A stretch of 64,000 bases of DNA from JANMDS01 sp031430575. GTDB lineage: Bacteria > Pseudomonadota > Gammaproteobacteria > Burkholderiales > Casimicrobiaceae. The notes under the pieces are model-generated. The model had not been told where the DNA came from. It made no database searches and worked only from the letters and a program-made list of their open reading frames with translations. Position numbers and translations under genes: made by a program. Positions 14,054 through 23,034 of the stretch are shown here, in pieces. Each line of letters starts with the position of its first letter. Positions within the stretch are counted from its first letter, which is position 1. Where the stretch lies: assembly GCA_031430575.1 (NCBI GenBank), contig JANPBT010000060.1:62001-126000 (forward strand). Direction: 5' to 3'.

Positions 14054-16120
14054 CTAAATCGCGATCATTTCCACTTCAACCGCGCAATCATAAAAGGTCG
14101 CACCGCCCCCCATATCGGTGAGTTTTTGCGAAGTGAGCACGTTGATGCCCTGCCCGTCTGTCATGTCTTTTGTCCACCAAACCGATTGCGCGGTAACGCA
14201 GCCGCGCGAGGCATTTTCAGTGATTTTTGCCTTAAGCCTAACGCTGCCCCGATCATTGAAAACACGTAAATCTGCGCCGCAGGTAATCTTGCGCGTGCGG
14301 GCATCGTCGGGATGAATTTCGAGTAACGGCTCTGGCATATCTTTGCGATAGCGCGCGACGTTGGCAAAGGTTGAATTCATAAAGTGGCGATACGGCGGTG
14401 AGTTCAGTGCGAGCGGAAATTTCGCATCGTTGCCAAGCTCAGCAGGCGCAACATACGTCGGGTATGGATCGAGCCCGAGCGCAACCAAGCGCTCGTTATA
14501 AAACTCAACCTTGCCCGAAGGCGATGGGAAATTTCCATGGGCAAACGGCGCATCAGCGATCTGCATCTGAGCCCAGCCATCGCGGGCAATTTGATCGTAG
14601 CTGATGCCCTGCATCGCCGGATGCGACCAATCAAAGGCTTGCCGCGCAAGTGCATTGTCGCTCTCGTGCAGAGCAGGATCGGTCAAACCCATCGCTACGG
14701 CAAGCGCGCGAAAGGTATCGCCATTACTCTTCGATTCACCCAGCGGCGCAATCGCCGGGTGACTGATAAGCACGCTGGTATGCCCATAGCTGCGATGAAT
14801 ATCGAAATTTTCGAAATGGGTCGTCGCTGGCAACACGATATCGGCGTAACGCGCGGTATCAGTTAAAAAAGTATCGTGCACAACGGTAAATAAATCTTCG
14901 CGCGCCAAGCCTCGAATCACCGCGTTGCTATCGGGCGCAATCACTGCCGGGTTGGAGTTGTAAACGTAAAGCGCGTTGACTGGCGGATCGTTGACTTTAG
15001 TCAGGGCATCACCGAGCTGACTCATATTAATCATGCGGGGTGGTTTGCCATTTTTCAGTGGCATCAAGTCAGGTCGGGCAAGTGCATTTTTGGCAATGGG
15101 GTAATGACCACTGGACGACAGCAAAAAGCCGCCCGCCGCCTCGCGCCAAGCACCGGTGAGCGCGGGCAAGCAAGCAATCGTGCGCACGGCCATGCCACCG
15201 CCCGCATGGCGATTCAGCCCGTAATTAGCGCGAATGATGCTTTTTTGAGTTGCGCCATAAGCAGCCGCGAGTGCCTCAATCTGCGCCGCAGGTATGCCCG
15301 TGATTTCGGAAGTACGCGCAGGCGTCCATGCTGCCAAGCGCAGAGCAAACTCGGGCCAGCCGAGCGTGTAGTTGGCCAGATAATCGTCATCTAATGTGCC
15401 ATCGCGTGCAAGGCAATGCATGAGCCCGAGCGCGAGTGCGGCATCGGTGCCTTGCTTTAAGGCGATGTGTTCATCACACTTTTGGGCGGTCAAACTTTTA
15501 TAGGGATCAATTGCGATGACCCGCGCGCCATTCTTTCTGGCTTGCGTAATGTAGCTCCACGAATGCACAGATGAAGTAATCGGGTTTGCGCCCCAGATGA
15601 GGATCAGCTCGGCATTCGCCATCTGCTCCATGCGCGTGCCGACCGCGCCGCCGAGCGTTGCTTCCATCCCGGCAAAGCCTGCGCTGGAGCAAATGGTGCG
15701 ATCTAATTGCGACGCGCCCATCGCATAAAAAAGCCGATGCCCAAGCGTTTGGTAATTCAAGATCCCCATATTGCCCGCATACGAATACGGCAAAATCGAT
15801 TCAGCGCCATCCGTGGCAATGGTTTTTTTCCATTCGCTCGCAATCGTGGCCAATGCTTCATTCCAGGAAATCGGTGCAAATTGACCGTCCCCTTTTTTAC
15901 CGATGCGCTTTAACGGCTGCAACACCCGATCAGGGTGGTAGGTGCGCTCCAGCCCATGGGTGACTTTCGTGCAGAGCACGCCATGGGTGGTCGCGTGACC
16001 GCGCGCACCGTGCACCGCAATCGCTTTGCCGTTTTCAACGCTCACTTCCAGCGCGCAGGCATCTGGGCAATCGTGGGGGCAGGCTTGTTTGATGATGGAA
16101 ATGGTCATAGGCTGCATCAT
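14054..16120 (-). CDS. Molybdopterin-dependent oxidoreductase, DMSO reductase family
   Basis: A 688-residue enzyme with an N-terminal [4Fe-4S] site (Cys14, Cys18, Cys22, Cys50; ACPHDCPDACALEV...GVLC), then the Mo/W-bis-PGD core (CSSAGFAGMEATLGG, LILIWGANPITSSVHSW, YADIVLPATTHFEN) and the C-terminal molydop-binding domain. There is no Tat signal, so it is probably cytoplasmic. The substrate cannot be read from the sequence, and it stands alone with no Fe-S or membrane subunit beside it. ATG 16120 lies inside a repeat copy (GCAGGTATG); ATG 16108 (MTISIIKQACPHDC) is an equally good start. Two internal repeats: 15281-15291 (IPAAQIEAL) and 14272-14282 (ITCGADL). Confidence 0.93.
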   Translation of the reverse strand: MMQPMTISIIKQACPHDCPDACALEVSVENGKAIAVHGARGHATTHGVLCTKVTHGLERTYHPDRVLQPLKRIGKKGDGQFAPISWNEALATIASEWKKTIATDGAESILPYSYAGNMGILNYQTLGHRLFYAMGASQLDRTICSSAGFAGMEATLGGAVGTRMEQMANAELILIWGANPITSSVHSWSYITQARKNGARVIAIDPYKSLTAQKCDEHIALKQGTDAALALGLMHCLARDGTLDDDYLANYTLGWPEFALRLAAWTPARTSEITGIPAAQIEALAAAYGATQKSIIRANYGLNRHAGGGMAVRTIACLPALTGAWREAAGGFLLSSSGHYPIAKNALARPDLMPLKNGKPPRMINMSQLGDALTKVNDPPVNALYVYNSNPAVIAPDSNAVIRGLAREDLFTVVHDTFLTDTARYADIVLPATTHFENFDIHRSYGHTSVLISHPAIAPLGESKSNGDTFRALAVAMGLTDPALHESDNALARQAFDWSHPAMQGISYDQIARDGWAQMQIADAPFAHGNFPSPSGKVEFYNERLVALGLDPYPTYVAPAELGNDAKFPLALNSPPYRHFMNSTFANVARYRKDMPEPLLEIHPDDARTRKITCGADLRVFNDRGSVRLKAKITENASRGCVTAQSVWWTKDMTDGQGINVLTSQKLTDMGGGATFYDCAVEVEMIAI

Positions 16121-16137
16121 ACCTGCGGCGCAGATTT
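16119..16137 (+). repeat. Dispersed 19-bp repeat overlapping a start codon
   Basis: Exact core at 16123-16133. On the minus strand the repeat end supplies the first ATG of the molybdopterin oxidoreductase. Confidence 0.9.
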
Positions 16138-16252
16138 AGGCCAACGAAGGCGTTTTTCAGGTGCGGCTTGTGATTATGTTTCGCGCGTTAAAGAGAAACT
16201 TTTATCGCCGACGACTAGGCGCCAAAATTATCGGTTGATTCAGGCAAACAGT

Positions 16253-17158
16253 CTATACAAACTCGATCTTCCGCACGCGAGGTATTGCCAAGCTCGGCGT
16301 TGCGCAGGCTTCATCGGCATCAAACGCTTTGTCGCCATTTTCATCAGCAATGCCGGTCGCCATCAGCGCTTGAAAATCAAATGCTTTCGCATCCGCGAGG
16401 TGTGAGGGAACGATATTTTTTAGCGCGCGGAACACACTCTCCACGCGCCCCGGCACCTTACTCCACGCAGCGAGCATCTCGCCCATCGCGGCGCGCTGCA
16501 AATTGGGCTGTGAGCCGCAGAGCGTGCACGGAATGATCGGGAAATCGCGCTCTTGCGCATATTTCTCGATCTCGCTCTCTTCGCAATAGGCCAGCGGCCG
16601 AATGACCACATGATTACCGTCATCGCTGACCAATTTTGGCGGCATGGCTTTGAGCTTACCCGCATAAAAAAGATTCAGAAAAAAAGTCTCCAGAATATCT
16701 TCGCGGTGATGACCCAGCGCGATTTTTGTGCAGCCGAGCTCGCTGGCGACGCGATACAAAATGCCCCGCCGCAGCCGCGAGCAAAGCCCGCAGGTGGTTT
16801 TGCCTTCTGGAATCACGCGTTTGACAATCGAGTAAGTATCTTGCTCGACAATCTGAAATGGCACTCCACTTTTGCTTAAATATTCCGGCAAAACATGCTC
16901 GGGAAATCCCGGCTGCTTTTGATCTAGATTGACCGCGATCAAATCAAAGTGGATCGGCGCAACCACTTTCAGCGCCATCAGCATATCGAGCATCGCGTAG
17001 CTATCTTTGCCGCCGGACATACACACCATGATCTTGTCACCATCGGCGATCATGCCGTAATCACCCACGGCCGCGCCAACCGTATTGCGCAGCCGCTTGC
17101 CCAAGCGCGAAAGCGCGAACGGTAGCGGATTTCGAGATTTGGAAAGTTCGCTTGTCAT
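16253..17158 (-). CDS. ttcA: tRNA 2-thiocytidine(32) synthetase TtcA
   Basis: A 301-residue ATP-dependent, Fe-S-containing enzyme that thiolates C32 of certain tRNAs. The PP-loop SGGKDS is at 48-53, the Cys pair CGLC at 123-126, and a second pair, CTLCGSQ, at 211-214. The RLGKRLRNTVGAAVGDYGMI N-terminus is typical. Family length is ~300, so it is complete. It diverges from the HtrA-like gene across ~60 bases. No repeat copy is inside. Confidence 0.96.
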   Translation of the reverse strand: MTSELSKSRNPLPFALSRLGKRLRNTVGAAVGDYGMIADGDKIMVCMSGGKDSYAMLDMLMALKVVAPIHFDLIAVNLDQKQPGFPEHVLPEYLSKSGVPFQIVEQDTYSIVKRVIPEGKTTCGLCSRLRRGILYRVASELGCTKIALGHHREDILETFFLNLFYAGKLKAMPPKLVSDDGNHVVIRPLAYCEESEIEKYAQERDFPIIPCTLCGSQPNLQRAAMGEMLAAWSKVPGRVESVFRALKNIVPSHLADAKAFDFQALMATGIADENGDKAFDADEACATPSLAIPRVRKIEFV

Positions 17159-17218
17159 CTCGTCATTTTAGGTGTTTACTATGCAGACACGCGCTATTTT
17201 GCGTCGCTGGCATCAATC

Positions 17219-18223
17219 ATGAAAAAAGCATTGTTAGTTTTCATTTTTACTGTGAGCGGCTTTAGCGCGCTCGCACAAGAGGCAAAGCAGGCTTCTCCAG
17301 AAGCAAGCCTAGAAATGCAGCGCATCGAGACCGCGCTTAAATCAGTCGTTAAGGTGACCACCAAATCGGTGCCCAATGCCCGCAGTAACGCCACACTCGG
17401 CGAAGAGCGCACCGGCAATGGCGTATTGATCGAAAACGATTTAGTGCTCACGATTGGCTACTTGGTGCTAGAGGCCGACGATGTCGAAGTGACTGATTTT
17501 TCGGGCAGAAAATCGCCCGCAACCGTCGCTGGCTATGATCACGCGACTGGCTTTGGGCTGGTGCGGCTCACCTTGCCTTCAAAAGCGCAGCCGGTCAGCC
17601 TCGGGCAGTCACGCGCTATCGGCATCAAAGAGCCTGTGCTCTCCGTGCCTTTTGGTGGAATTGATGAAGCGCAGCCCGGGTTCGTCGTCGGCAAGCGCAC
17701 TTTCACTGGCAGCTGGGAATATCAAATTGACGACGCGCTTTACATCACCCCCGCAATCCGCAATTGGGGCGGCGCGGGTTTGTTTTCAAAAGACGGCGCA
17801 CTGATCGGGATCGGCTCGCTTTTCGTGCGCGATTCTGATGGCGAGGGCGCACCGGGCAATATGTTTGTGCCCACTGATTTGCTGAAACCAATCTTGCAAG
17901 AATTGAAGACCGATGGACGGGCAAAGGGCAGCGCGCGACCATGGTTGGGCGTCAGCACGGAAGAGCGCACGCGCGGTCTGGTCGTCTCTCGGGTCTCACC
18001 CGACGGGCCCGCGGAGACGGCAGGTCTCGAGCGGGGCGACATGATCGTTGCGGTAAGCGGCACGCCGGTGGCGACTCAGGCGAGCTTTTATGAAGCGCTT
18101 TGGGCGCGCGGCGCGGCGGGCGTCAGCATATCGCTTTCGATTAACCGAAATGGCGAGGAAATGCGAATTCGGGTGAAATCGATTGATCGGCTGGATTTCC
18201 TCAAACCGCGCACAATGCTTTAA
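17219..18223 (+). CDS. HtrA/DegP-like periplasmic protein with PDZ domain, catalytic triad lost
   Basis: A 334-residue exported protein with a signal peptide MKKALLVFIFTVSGFSALAQ, a trypsin-like S1C fold (~35-235) and one PDZ domain (~240-320; GLVVSRVSPDGPAETAGLERGDMIVAVSG). All three catalytic positions are changed. Where HtrA has TNNHVV there is TIGYLVLE (~78-85), where it has TDLA there is TGFG (~110-113), and where it has GNSGGPL there is NWGGAGLF (182-189). It therefore cannot work as a serine protease and is probably a binding or regulatory pseudoprotease. It is monocistronic, ending in a strong terminator. Confidence 0.85.
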   Translation: MKKALLVFIFTVSGFSALAQEAKQASPEASLEMQRIETALKSVVKVTTKSVPNARSNATLGEERTGNGVLIENDLVLTIGYLVLEADDVEVTDFSGRKSPATVAGYDHATGFGLVRLTLPSKAQPVSLGQSRAIGIKEPVLSVPFGGIDEAQPGFVVGKRTFTGSWEYQIDDALYITPAIRNWGGAGLFSKDGALIGIGSLFVRDSDGEGAPGNMFVPTDLLKPILQELKTDGRAKGSARPWLGVSTEERTRGLVVSRVSPDGPAETAGLERGDMIVAVSGTPVATQASFYEALWARGAAGVSISLSINRNGEEMRIRVKSIDRLDFLKPRTML

Positions 18224-18251
18224 TCTCGGCCGAAAAACCCGATAATCGCCC

Positions 18252-18270
18252 AAATCTGCGCCGCAGGTAT
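18252..18270 (-). repeat. Dispersed 19-bp repeat, convergent gap
   Basis: Exact core at 18256-18266 between the HtrA-like gene and the DUF481 gene. Confidence 0.9.
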
Positions 18271-18311
18271 TGCTTATTTTCCCTCAAAACGGCGCATAAA
18301 CTGCATTTCCC

Positions 18312-18345
18312 AATAAAAAAGCCCGATTTCTCGGGCTTTTTTATT
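18312..18345. terminator. Bidirectional terminator
   Basis: Stem AAAAAAGCCCGA/TCGGGCTTTTTT around a TTTC loop, with A and T runs on both sides. It lies between convergent genes and can serve both. Confidence 0.95.
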
Positions 18346-18416
18346 GCGGGCGAATGAAAGCATGGTCTTCAAACACGCATCGGATAGGGGACTATCCTTC
18401 GTCCGCGACTTTTTTA

Positions 18417-19148
18417 TTACTTTCCGAATTTTGCACCAACGCCGACTAAAAACAGCGTATCGTGCTTACGACCTGCAGAAGTAGAGTCATAACGATCTGC
18501 AAATGCAACATTCAAATTCCAAGCGCCGTCGAGCTTAACCGACAAACCTGCGTCAAAAGAAGCACGGGTTTCGCCGGAATCGGAGAGATTTGGATAAACG
18601 ACCAAGCGTTGCTTGAACGAAACGTTTTCAGAAAGCTTGTGTGTTGACTCTTCTCCGAGCAAAAGCTCGGTGAAATTGTCTGAGCCAACCGTGTATTTGT
18701 CTTGGCGAATGCCGAGACCACCAAAAACGGTGAACGACAGTGGATCGCTCTTAATCACGTAATAGCCCAAGCCTGCACCAAAAGCAGAACGCAGATCGAG
18801 GCCGGCAAGCTTGTCGGTTTCGAAATCGAGCGCACCGAAGGCATAGAGCTGCGGCGAGAGATTCCATTCGTAGCGACCGCCTACTTTGAAATTGTTTGCG
18901 GTCTCGGCAGAAGCGTTGCCGAGGGATGTTTTTGCGTATAACGTGGTCGCATAGAAAGCAATTTTGTCAGCGGTCGTCGTGCGGCTGGTTTCGCCAGCGA
19001 GGCTGAAATTGGTATTTTTTGTGCCACTGTAACCTTGCGCGAACGATGCGCCGAGGCTTACAGTGCCTTTCCATTCGCCAGACGGTGCCTGGGCAAATGC
19101 CGAGGTTGAGAGGGCTGCCAGAGCGGCGGCGAGTAACGTACGTTTCAT
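18417..19148 (-). CDS. DUF481 (YdiY-like) outer-membrane protein
   Basis: A 243-residue exported beta-barrel-type protein. Signal peptide MKRTLLAAALAALSTSAFAQ, then GEWKGTVSLGASFAQGYSGTKNTNFSLAGETSRTT and strands such as LDFETDKLAGLDLRSAFGAGLGYYVIK, matching DUF481 proteins (salt-induced outer-membrane protein type). ATG 19148 is chosen over 19175 because the signal peptide begins there. It ends with the aromatic-poor FLVGVGAKFGK. Function is unknown. Confidence 0.88.
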   Translation of the reverse strand: MKRTLLAAALAALSTSAFAQAPSGEWKGTVSLGASFAQGYSGTKNTNFSLAGETSRTTTADKIAFYATTLYAKTSLGNASAETANNFKVGGRYEWNLSPQLYAFGALDFETDKLAGLDLRSAFGAGLGYYVIKSDPLSFTVFGGLGIRQDKYTVGSDNFTELLLGEESTHKLSENVSFKQRLVVYPNLSDSGETRASFDAGLSVKLDGAWNLNVAFADRYDSTSAGRKHDTLFLVGVGAKFGK

Positions 19149-19240
19149 GTTTTCCTTAGCTGAAATGTTGGGCATGCAGCCGTTTTTGACCTATGCTGCA
19201 TTGCGTCATTTGATGATAATCGAGTCTTCGTGCTCCAAGA

Positions 19241-19265
19241 AAAAACGCCGACTAGCGGCGTTTTT
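19241..19265 (-). terminator. Terminator of the M48 protease gene
   Basis: Stem AAAAACGCCG/CGGCGTTTTT with ACTAG loop, about 50 bases past the stop of the minus-strand M48 gene. Confidence 0.88.
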
Positions 19266-19312
19266 GGGAACCTATGCGGCTTAGGAAAGCACCGCAAGTC
19301 TTGTGCCCGAGA

Positions 19313-20098
19313 CTAGGGTTTCAGACCTGCTGGAACGCCGTTTGGATACTTTTTCTTGATCACTTCTGCGATATGCTCTGCCCGACCAAGCGGATTAGGG
19401 TGCGAGCTCATGATTTCGGGCTGACGGCCACCGCCGCCAGCGGCAGCCAATACTTTCATGACTTCGATAAGCGCGCGCGGGTCGTAGCCTGCCTGCACCA
19501 TAAATTCAATACCAAATTCGTCTGATTCGGTCTCGTCAGCCCGCCCGTAAGATAAATTTTTCATCTGGGCAACGCCAGATGCAATTGCGCCGCCAGTGGG
19601 GTCGATGCCGGTCAAAATCGCGGCGTTGGCCATGCCACTGACCATCGCGCTTTTTGCCATGTGTTCGGCGCTATGGCGTCCGATGACGTGCCCAATTTCA
19701 TGGCCAAGCACGCCCGCCAGCTGGCCTTCGGTCTTGAGGCGGCTCAACAGTGCAGCGGTAATGAAGATCGGGCCTCCGGGTAAAGCAAAGGCATTGATCG
19801 TGCGCGGATCGGCCAAAAGCGTAAAGCTAAACGGATACCCGCTTTTTTTAGCCACTGAATTATTCACCAAACGCGCTCCGACCGCTTTAACCAAGCCCTG
19901 CGCCTGGGGATCTTGGTGCGGCCCGCCAAATTCCTGCGCCATTTGGGGCGCTTGTTGCCGCCCCATCGCCACTTCTTGCTGGGGCGTAATGCGAATACGC
20001 TGCTTTTCGCCGGTGACAGGGTTAACCGTTGAGGTCGTGAAATATTGGAAAACTGAAAAAAGCGCGATAACCGCGCCGATAGCTAGACGAATCCACAT
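19313..20098 (-). CDS. M48 family metalloprotease (LoiP/YggG type)
   Basis: A 261-residue zinc protease anchored or exported by an N-terminal hydrophobic segment (WIRLAIGAVIALFSVFQYF). The zinc motif LGHEIGHVIGRHSAEH has His133, Glu134 and His137, and the third ligand is in YGRADETESDEFG. The ending SSHPNPLGRAEHI is typical of periplasmic M48 proteases that clear misfolded outer-membrane proteins. A 163-residue membrane protein gene lies 8 bases upstream on the same strand, so they are likely co-transcribed. Confidence 0.93.
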   Translation of the reverse strand: MWIRLAIGAVIALFSVFQYFTTSTVNPVTGEKQRIRITPQQEVAMGRQQAPQMAQEFGGPHQDPQAQGLVKAVGARLVNNSVAKKSGYPFSFTLLADPRTINAFALPGGPIFITAALLSRLKTEGQLAGVLGHEIGHVIGRHSAEHMAKSAMVSGMANAAILTGIDPTGGAIASGVAQMKNLSYGRADETESDEFGIEFMVQAGYDPRALIEVMKVLAAAGGGGRQPEIMSSHPNPLGRAEHIAEVIKKKYPNGVPAGLKP

Positions 20099-20105
20099 TT
20101 TTTAA

Positions 20106-20597
20106 TTATCCCCGTGTATAGCGCGCGCGCTCTAACCATTCATAAACACCACCCGCGATGGCACCAAAAATAACGTGCCCAACCTCTAGCGGCCAGCGCG
20201 TTAAGGTAGACAAATCATGCACGTTGAGCCAGCGCGCCAGCACGTAATACAGCAAAACGTAAGACGAAAACCCGAGGATCGCACCGCCGATAATGCCCAT
20301 CACCAAGCCAAATCGATGGAGCAACAACGCGATGATAAAGGCTAACGCAAGACCGACCACGAGGTAAACCGCAAGGCCGATCGGCACTACGCTTGCATCA
20401 AACGCTGCCGCATTTTCAAAAGCGCCGGCGCCGGCAACGAGCGATGCCGCCGATCGGATGCTAAACCAAGGCGCGTTTAGCGTGCGAAGATCGAGGCCAA
20501 CCATCACCAGCGCAAATGTCGCCGTGGCAATCAGCCCGGCAATCAGCGCAGCGCGCGTATCGAAGACTTGTCTATACCCTACTCGTGGATCGGCCAT
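20106..20597 (-). CDS. Hypothetical inner-membrane protein (about four TM segments)
   Basis: A 163-residue protein of unknown family. Hydrophobic stretches are ALIAGLIATATFALVMVGL, VVPIGLAVYLVVGLALAFII, LVMGIIGGAILGFSSYVLLYYVLA and VGHVIFGAIAGGVYEW. The last GHVIFGAIAG segment resembles those of small YqhR/DUF1440-like membrane proteins, but I would not assign a family. It is immediately upstream of the M48 protease gene and may share its transcript. A ribosome-binding site (GGAGCC) precedes ATG 20597. Confidence 0.75.
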   Translation of the reverse strand: MADPRVGYRQVFDTRAALIAGLIATATFALVMVGLDLRTLNAPWFSIRSAASLVAGAGAFENAAAFDASVVPIGLAVYLVVGLALAFIIALLLHRFGLVMGIIGGAILGFSSYVLLYYVLARWLNVHDLSTLTRWPLEVGHVIFGAIAGGVYEWLERARYTRG

Positions 20598-20667
20598 CGT
20601 TGTCGGCTCCTGAATTTAGTTGGTGCGCGAATGCCTGCGCCCGCGTATTGTAGTGATAATTATAGGT

Positions 20668-21351
20668 ATGAAAATTCCCTATGCTGCATTTGACCTCGTC
20701 GCGCTCGCTACTTTTGCGTGCGCTTGGTTTCTTTATAGTTTTTGGAGCGCACACGAAAGCAAAACCAGAGTGAGCCTTTTAAATGCCCTCGATCCCATCC
20801 GCGACCGCTGGATGCGCAACGCCCTTCGCCGCGAATTGCGCATGATCGATACCTCACTCATGACCACACTCATGCAAAGTGCAACCTTTTTCTCATCGAC
20901 AACCATCTTGATTTTGGGCGGCTTGGTGGCTGGGCTCAATGGCATCGATGAAAATTTTGATGTGGTCGAGAATCTGCCGTTTGCAGTGCGCGCAACCGCG
21001 GCCACCCTAGAGCTCAAAATGCTGACGCTAATCGCGCTTTTCATGTACGCATTTATCAAATTTAGCTGGGCGGTGCGGCAATTTAACTTTGCCTCGGTTT
21101 TGCTCGGCTCGATGCCTCCACCTTCGGAAGCGACCCACGAAGATGAATATCTCGCAGAGCGGGCCACGCGGCTTAATGTGCTCGCGGGAGACAACTTTAC
21201 CAAGGGCTTACGCGCTTACTATTTCGCGCTGGCCGTGTTGCTCTGGTTTATCGGTCCGATTTGGTTTATGGGCGGCACCTGCATTGTCGTTGCGATGATT
21301 TACCGCATGGAGTTTCACTCGCGTACGCTCGATGCGCTCACTTTCAAATAG
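20668..21351 (+). CDS. DUF599 membrane protein
   Basis: A 227-residue inner-membrane protein starting MKIPYAAFDLVALATFACAWFLYSFW. The pattern RWMRNALRRELRMIDTSLMTTLMQSATFFSSTTILILGGL is the DUF599 signature. There are about four TM segments, with RAYYFALAVLLWFIGPIWFM near the end. The function of the family is unknown. ATG 20668 is preferred to the in-frame upstream start because it opens directly into the family N-terminus. It is convergent with the EamA transporter gene, with a repeat copy between them. Confidence 0.88.
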   Translation: MKIPYAAFDLVALATFACAWFLYSFWSAHESKTRVSLLNALDPIRDRWMRNALRRELRMIDTSLMTTLMQSATFFSSTTILILGGLVAGLNGIDENFDVVENLPFAVRATAATLELKMLTLIALFMYAFIKFSWAVRQFNFASVLLGSMPPPSEATHEDEYLAERATRLNVLAGDNFTKGLRAYYFALAVLLWFIGPIWFMGGTCIVVAMIYRMEFHSRTLDALTFK

Positions 21352-21382
21352 AAATAGCCAAAGCTAGGCGCGATTTTGATGG

Positions 21383-21401
21383 CTACCTGCGGCGCAGATT
21401 T
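21383..21401 (+). repeat. Dispersed 19-bp repeat, convergent gap
   Basis: Exact core at 21387-21397 between the DUF599 and EamA genes. Confidence 0.9.
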
Positions 21402-21424
21402 TGGCAAAAAGCGCCCCAAAATGA

Positions 21425-22315
21425 CTACTCTGGCTCGTTTGCAGGCGGTGGCTCTGGCTTACCCGCGCGGCGTAGATCAAGCAAAACAATCAGGCCGCTT
21501 CCAATAATGACCAACATGCCAATGAGTGTGTAGCCATCGGGGAGCGTACCAAACACCGACCAGCCCCAAAATGTTGTCACCGCAAGTTGGCTATACATAA
21601 ACGGAGCGAGCGTAGGTGCATCGGCTGACCCATAGGCGCGGATCATGCACCAGTGGCCAAATCCGCCCACGATGCCCAGCGCGAATACGCCAAGCCACTC
21701 ATAGCCCTGCGGCCATTGCATGGTGGCGGGCACGATAGCCGAGAGCACCACCGCACCGACCGCGTTGGCGTAAAACAACATCACCATCGCATCATGCGTA
21801 GCCGCGACTTTACGAGTCAAAATTTGGTAGACCCCGTAAAAAAAAGCCGAGCTCAAGGCTGCAATCGCGCCAAGGCCTGGATGCGAAAACCCGGGACGTA
21901 ATACGATCATGACGCCTAAAAAACCGAGACCAAGCGCGACCCAGTGAATAGGCTCAGGCTTTTCGCGCAGCAAGAGCGCCGACAACACCACCACCAGCGT
22001 AGGCGAAATAAAGCTCACGGTTGCTGCCTCTAACAGTGGCAAATGCAGCAATGCCGTCCAAAAGCAAAGCGTGCTCGCCACAAGCGTTAGGCCGCGCGCA
22101 AATTGGATGCCCGGATTGGGCGTGTCAAAAGCCCTCCAGCCCTTTCGGCGATAGAGCCAAAAGAGTAAGCCGACCGATGGAATCACGTAGCGAAACCAAA
22201 CCGCAGCGGTGATCGGCATCGTGCGGGTAAGCAATTTCGCGATCATATCGAGCGAGGCAAACATCGTCACCGCCATCAACAGCCAACCGATGGCTTTGCG
22301 CTCGCTCGCGGTCAT
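21425..22315 (-). CDS. EamA/DMT-family transporter
   Basis: A 296-residue, ten-TM drug/metabolite transporter with two EamA halves. The first ends near LLLREKPEPIHWVALGLGFLGVMIVLRPG and the second near WSVFGTLPDGYTLIGMLVIIGSGLIVLLD. The C-terminal tail is short, charged and proline-rich. The substrate cannot be predicted. A perfect 18-bp palindrome lies ~86 bases upstream of the start codon and may be an operator. Confidence 0.9.
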   Translation of the reverse strand: MTASERKAIGWLLMAVTMFASLDMIAKLLTRTMPITAAVWFRYVIPSVGLLFWLYRRKGWRAFDTPNPGIQFARGLTLVASTLCFWTALLHLPLLEAATVSFISPTLVVVLSALLLREKPEPIHWVALGLGFLGVMIVLRPGFSHPGLGAIAALSSAFFYGVYQILTRKVAATHDAMVMLFYANAVGAVVLSAIVPATMQWPQGYEWLGVFALGIVGGFGHWCMIRAYGSADAPTLAPFMYSQLAVTTFWGWSVFGTLPDGYTLIGMLVIIGSGLIVLLDLRRAGKPEPPPANEPE

Positions 22316-22819
22316 GCGGGGAGTGTTTTTTGAAAAGTAAAAGATAAAAAGATTAAATTCATTGGTGCGTTTATACCTTTGCCGCCACGATTCGTCCGTG
22401 AACGAAATCGATTTCGTTTATGAATCGCGCTAACTCTGAATTTGCAATCCTCGGGCGTACTAAAACGTGCAAACGGTAAAGTCATCGCCTTCCCGCAGGC
22501 AGCGCATGCCGCGCACCAATTGCGCTTCGTTGCGCCCAGTAGGAGATGCACGCGGCGCTTACGTAAACCTCACCATCAACTTCAACCCAAAGCGCAAGTG
22601 CAACACCGCTTGATACTGCAGGTCGTGTAAGTGACAGGCATTGCACGATTGTTTGTCTAAAACAAAACAGCTTTTGTGCGTCGCATGCAGGAGATTGGGT
22701 GAAATTTCATCCCTCCATTCAGAACGTTTAAGGTTTTCTCAAAGACCTGAATGGATATTAGGCGGATAGTTCACCCATCGACAAGCACTTCGGTGCACCA
22801 CTGAAAAAGGATCACGACC
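22316..22819. other. 504-base gap with palindromes, no supported gene
   Basis: Open frames here are short and lack ribosome-binding sites. Visible structure: the palindrome at 22401-22418; an inverted repeat TCCATTCAG/CTGAATGGA (22714-22722 and 22747-22755); and a GCAC-TTCG-GTGC tetraloop hairpin (22786-22797) in the leader of the small secreted-protein gene at 22820. No repeat copy is present. Confidence 0.5.
22401..22418. promoter_or_regulatory. Perfect 18-bp palindrome upstream of EamA gene
   Basis: AACGAAATCGATTTCGTT is fully self-complementary, the right size for a dimeric repressor site. The regulator is unknown. Confidence 0.5.
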
Positions 22820-23011
22820 ATGAACGCTTCCACATCACTCCGCCTCTTTAGCGCTGCAGCCGCCTTTGCAATGACCACTTCGCTTTTTAGCGCCGTCACC
22901 TCCTTGGCGAATGTACCCAACGCAGCGGGCGGCACGACCCACCTTATGGCACTCAGCAACCCGTCTGCCCCGATCGCCCATCAGGTGGTTGCGATGGTCG
23001 TTGAAGAGTAG
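22820..23011 (+). CDS. Small secreted protein, 63 residues
   Basis: Unknown family. The first ~30 residues look like a signal peptide (MNASTSLRLFSAAAAFAMTTSLFSAVTSLA), leaving a ~33-residue mature peptide NVPNAAGGTTHLMALSNPSA... An AAAGG ribosome-binding site lies 8-9 bases before ATG. The leader contains a TTCG tetraloop hairpin. The gene is isolated between the EamA gene and the Asn-repeat protein gene. Short exported proteins of this kind are common as hypothetical genes in Burkholderiales. Confidence 0.6.
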   Translation: MNASTSLRLFSAAAAFAMTTSLFSAVTSLANVPNAAGGTTHLMALSNPSAPIAHQVVAMVVEE

Positions 23012-23034
23012 CCCGCACTTTTCGGTTGAGAAAA

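Noticed and set aside
22312..22551. Minus-strand 79-residue frame before the EamA gene
   Set aside because: No ribosome-binding site or domain; it overlaps the palindrome and likely promoter.
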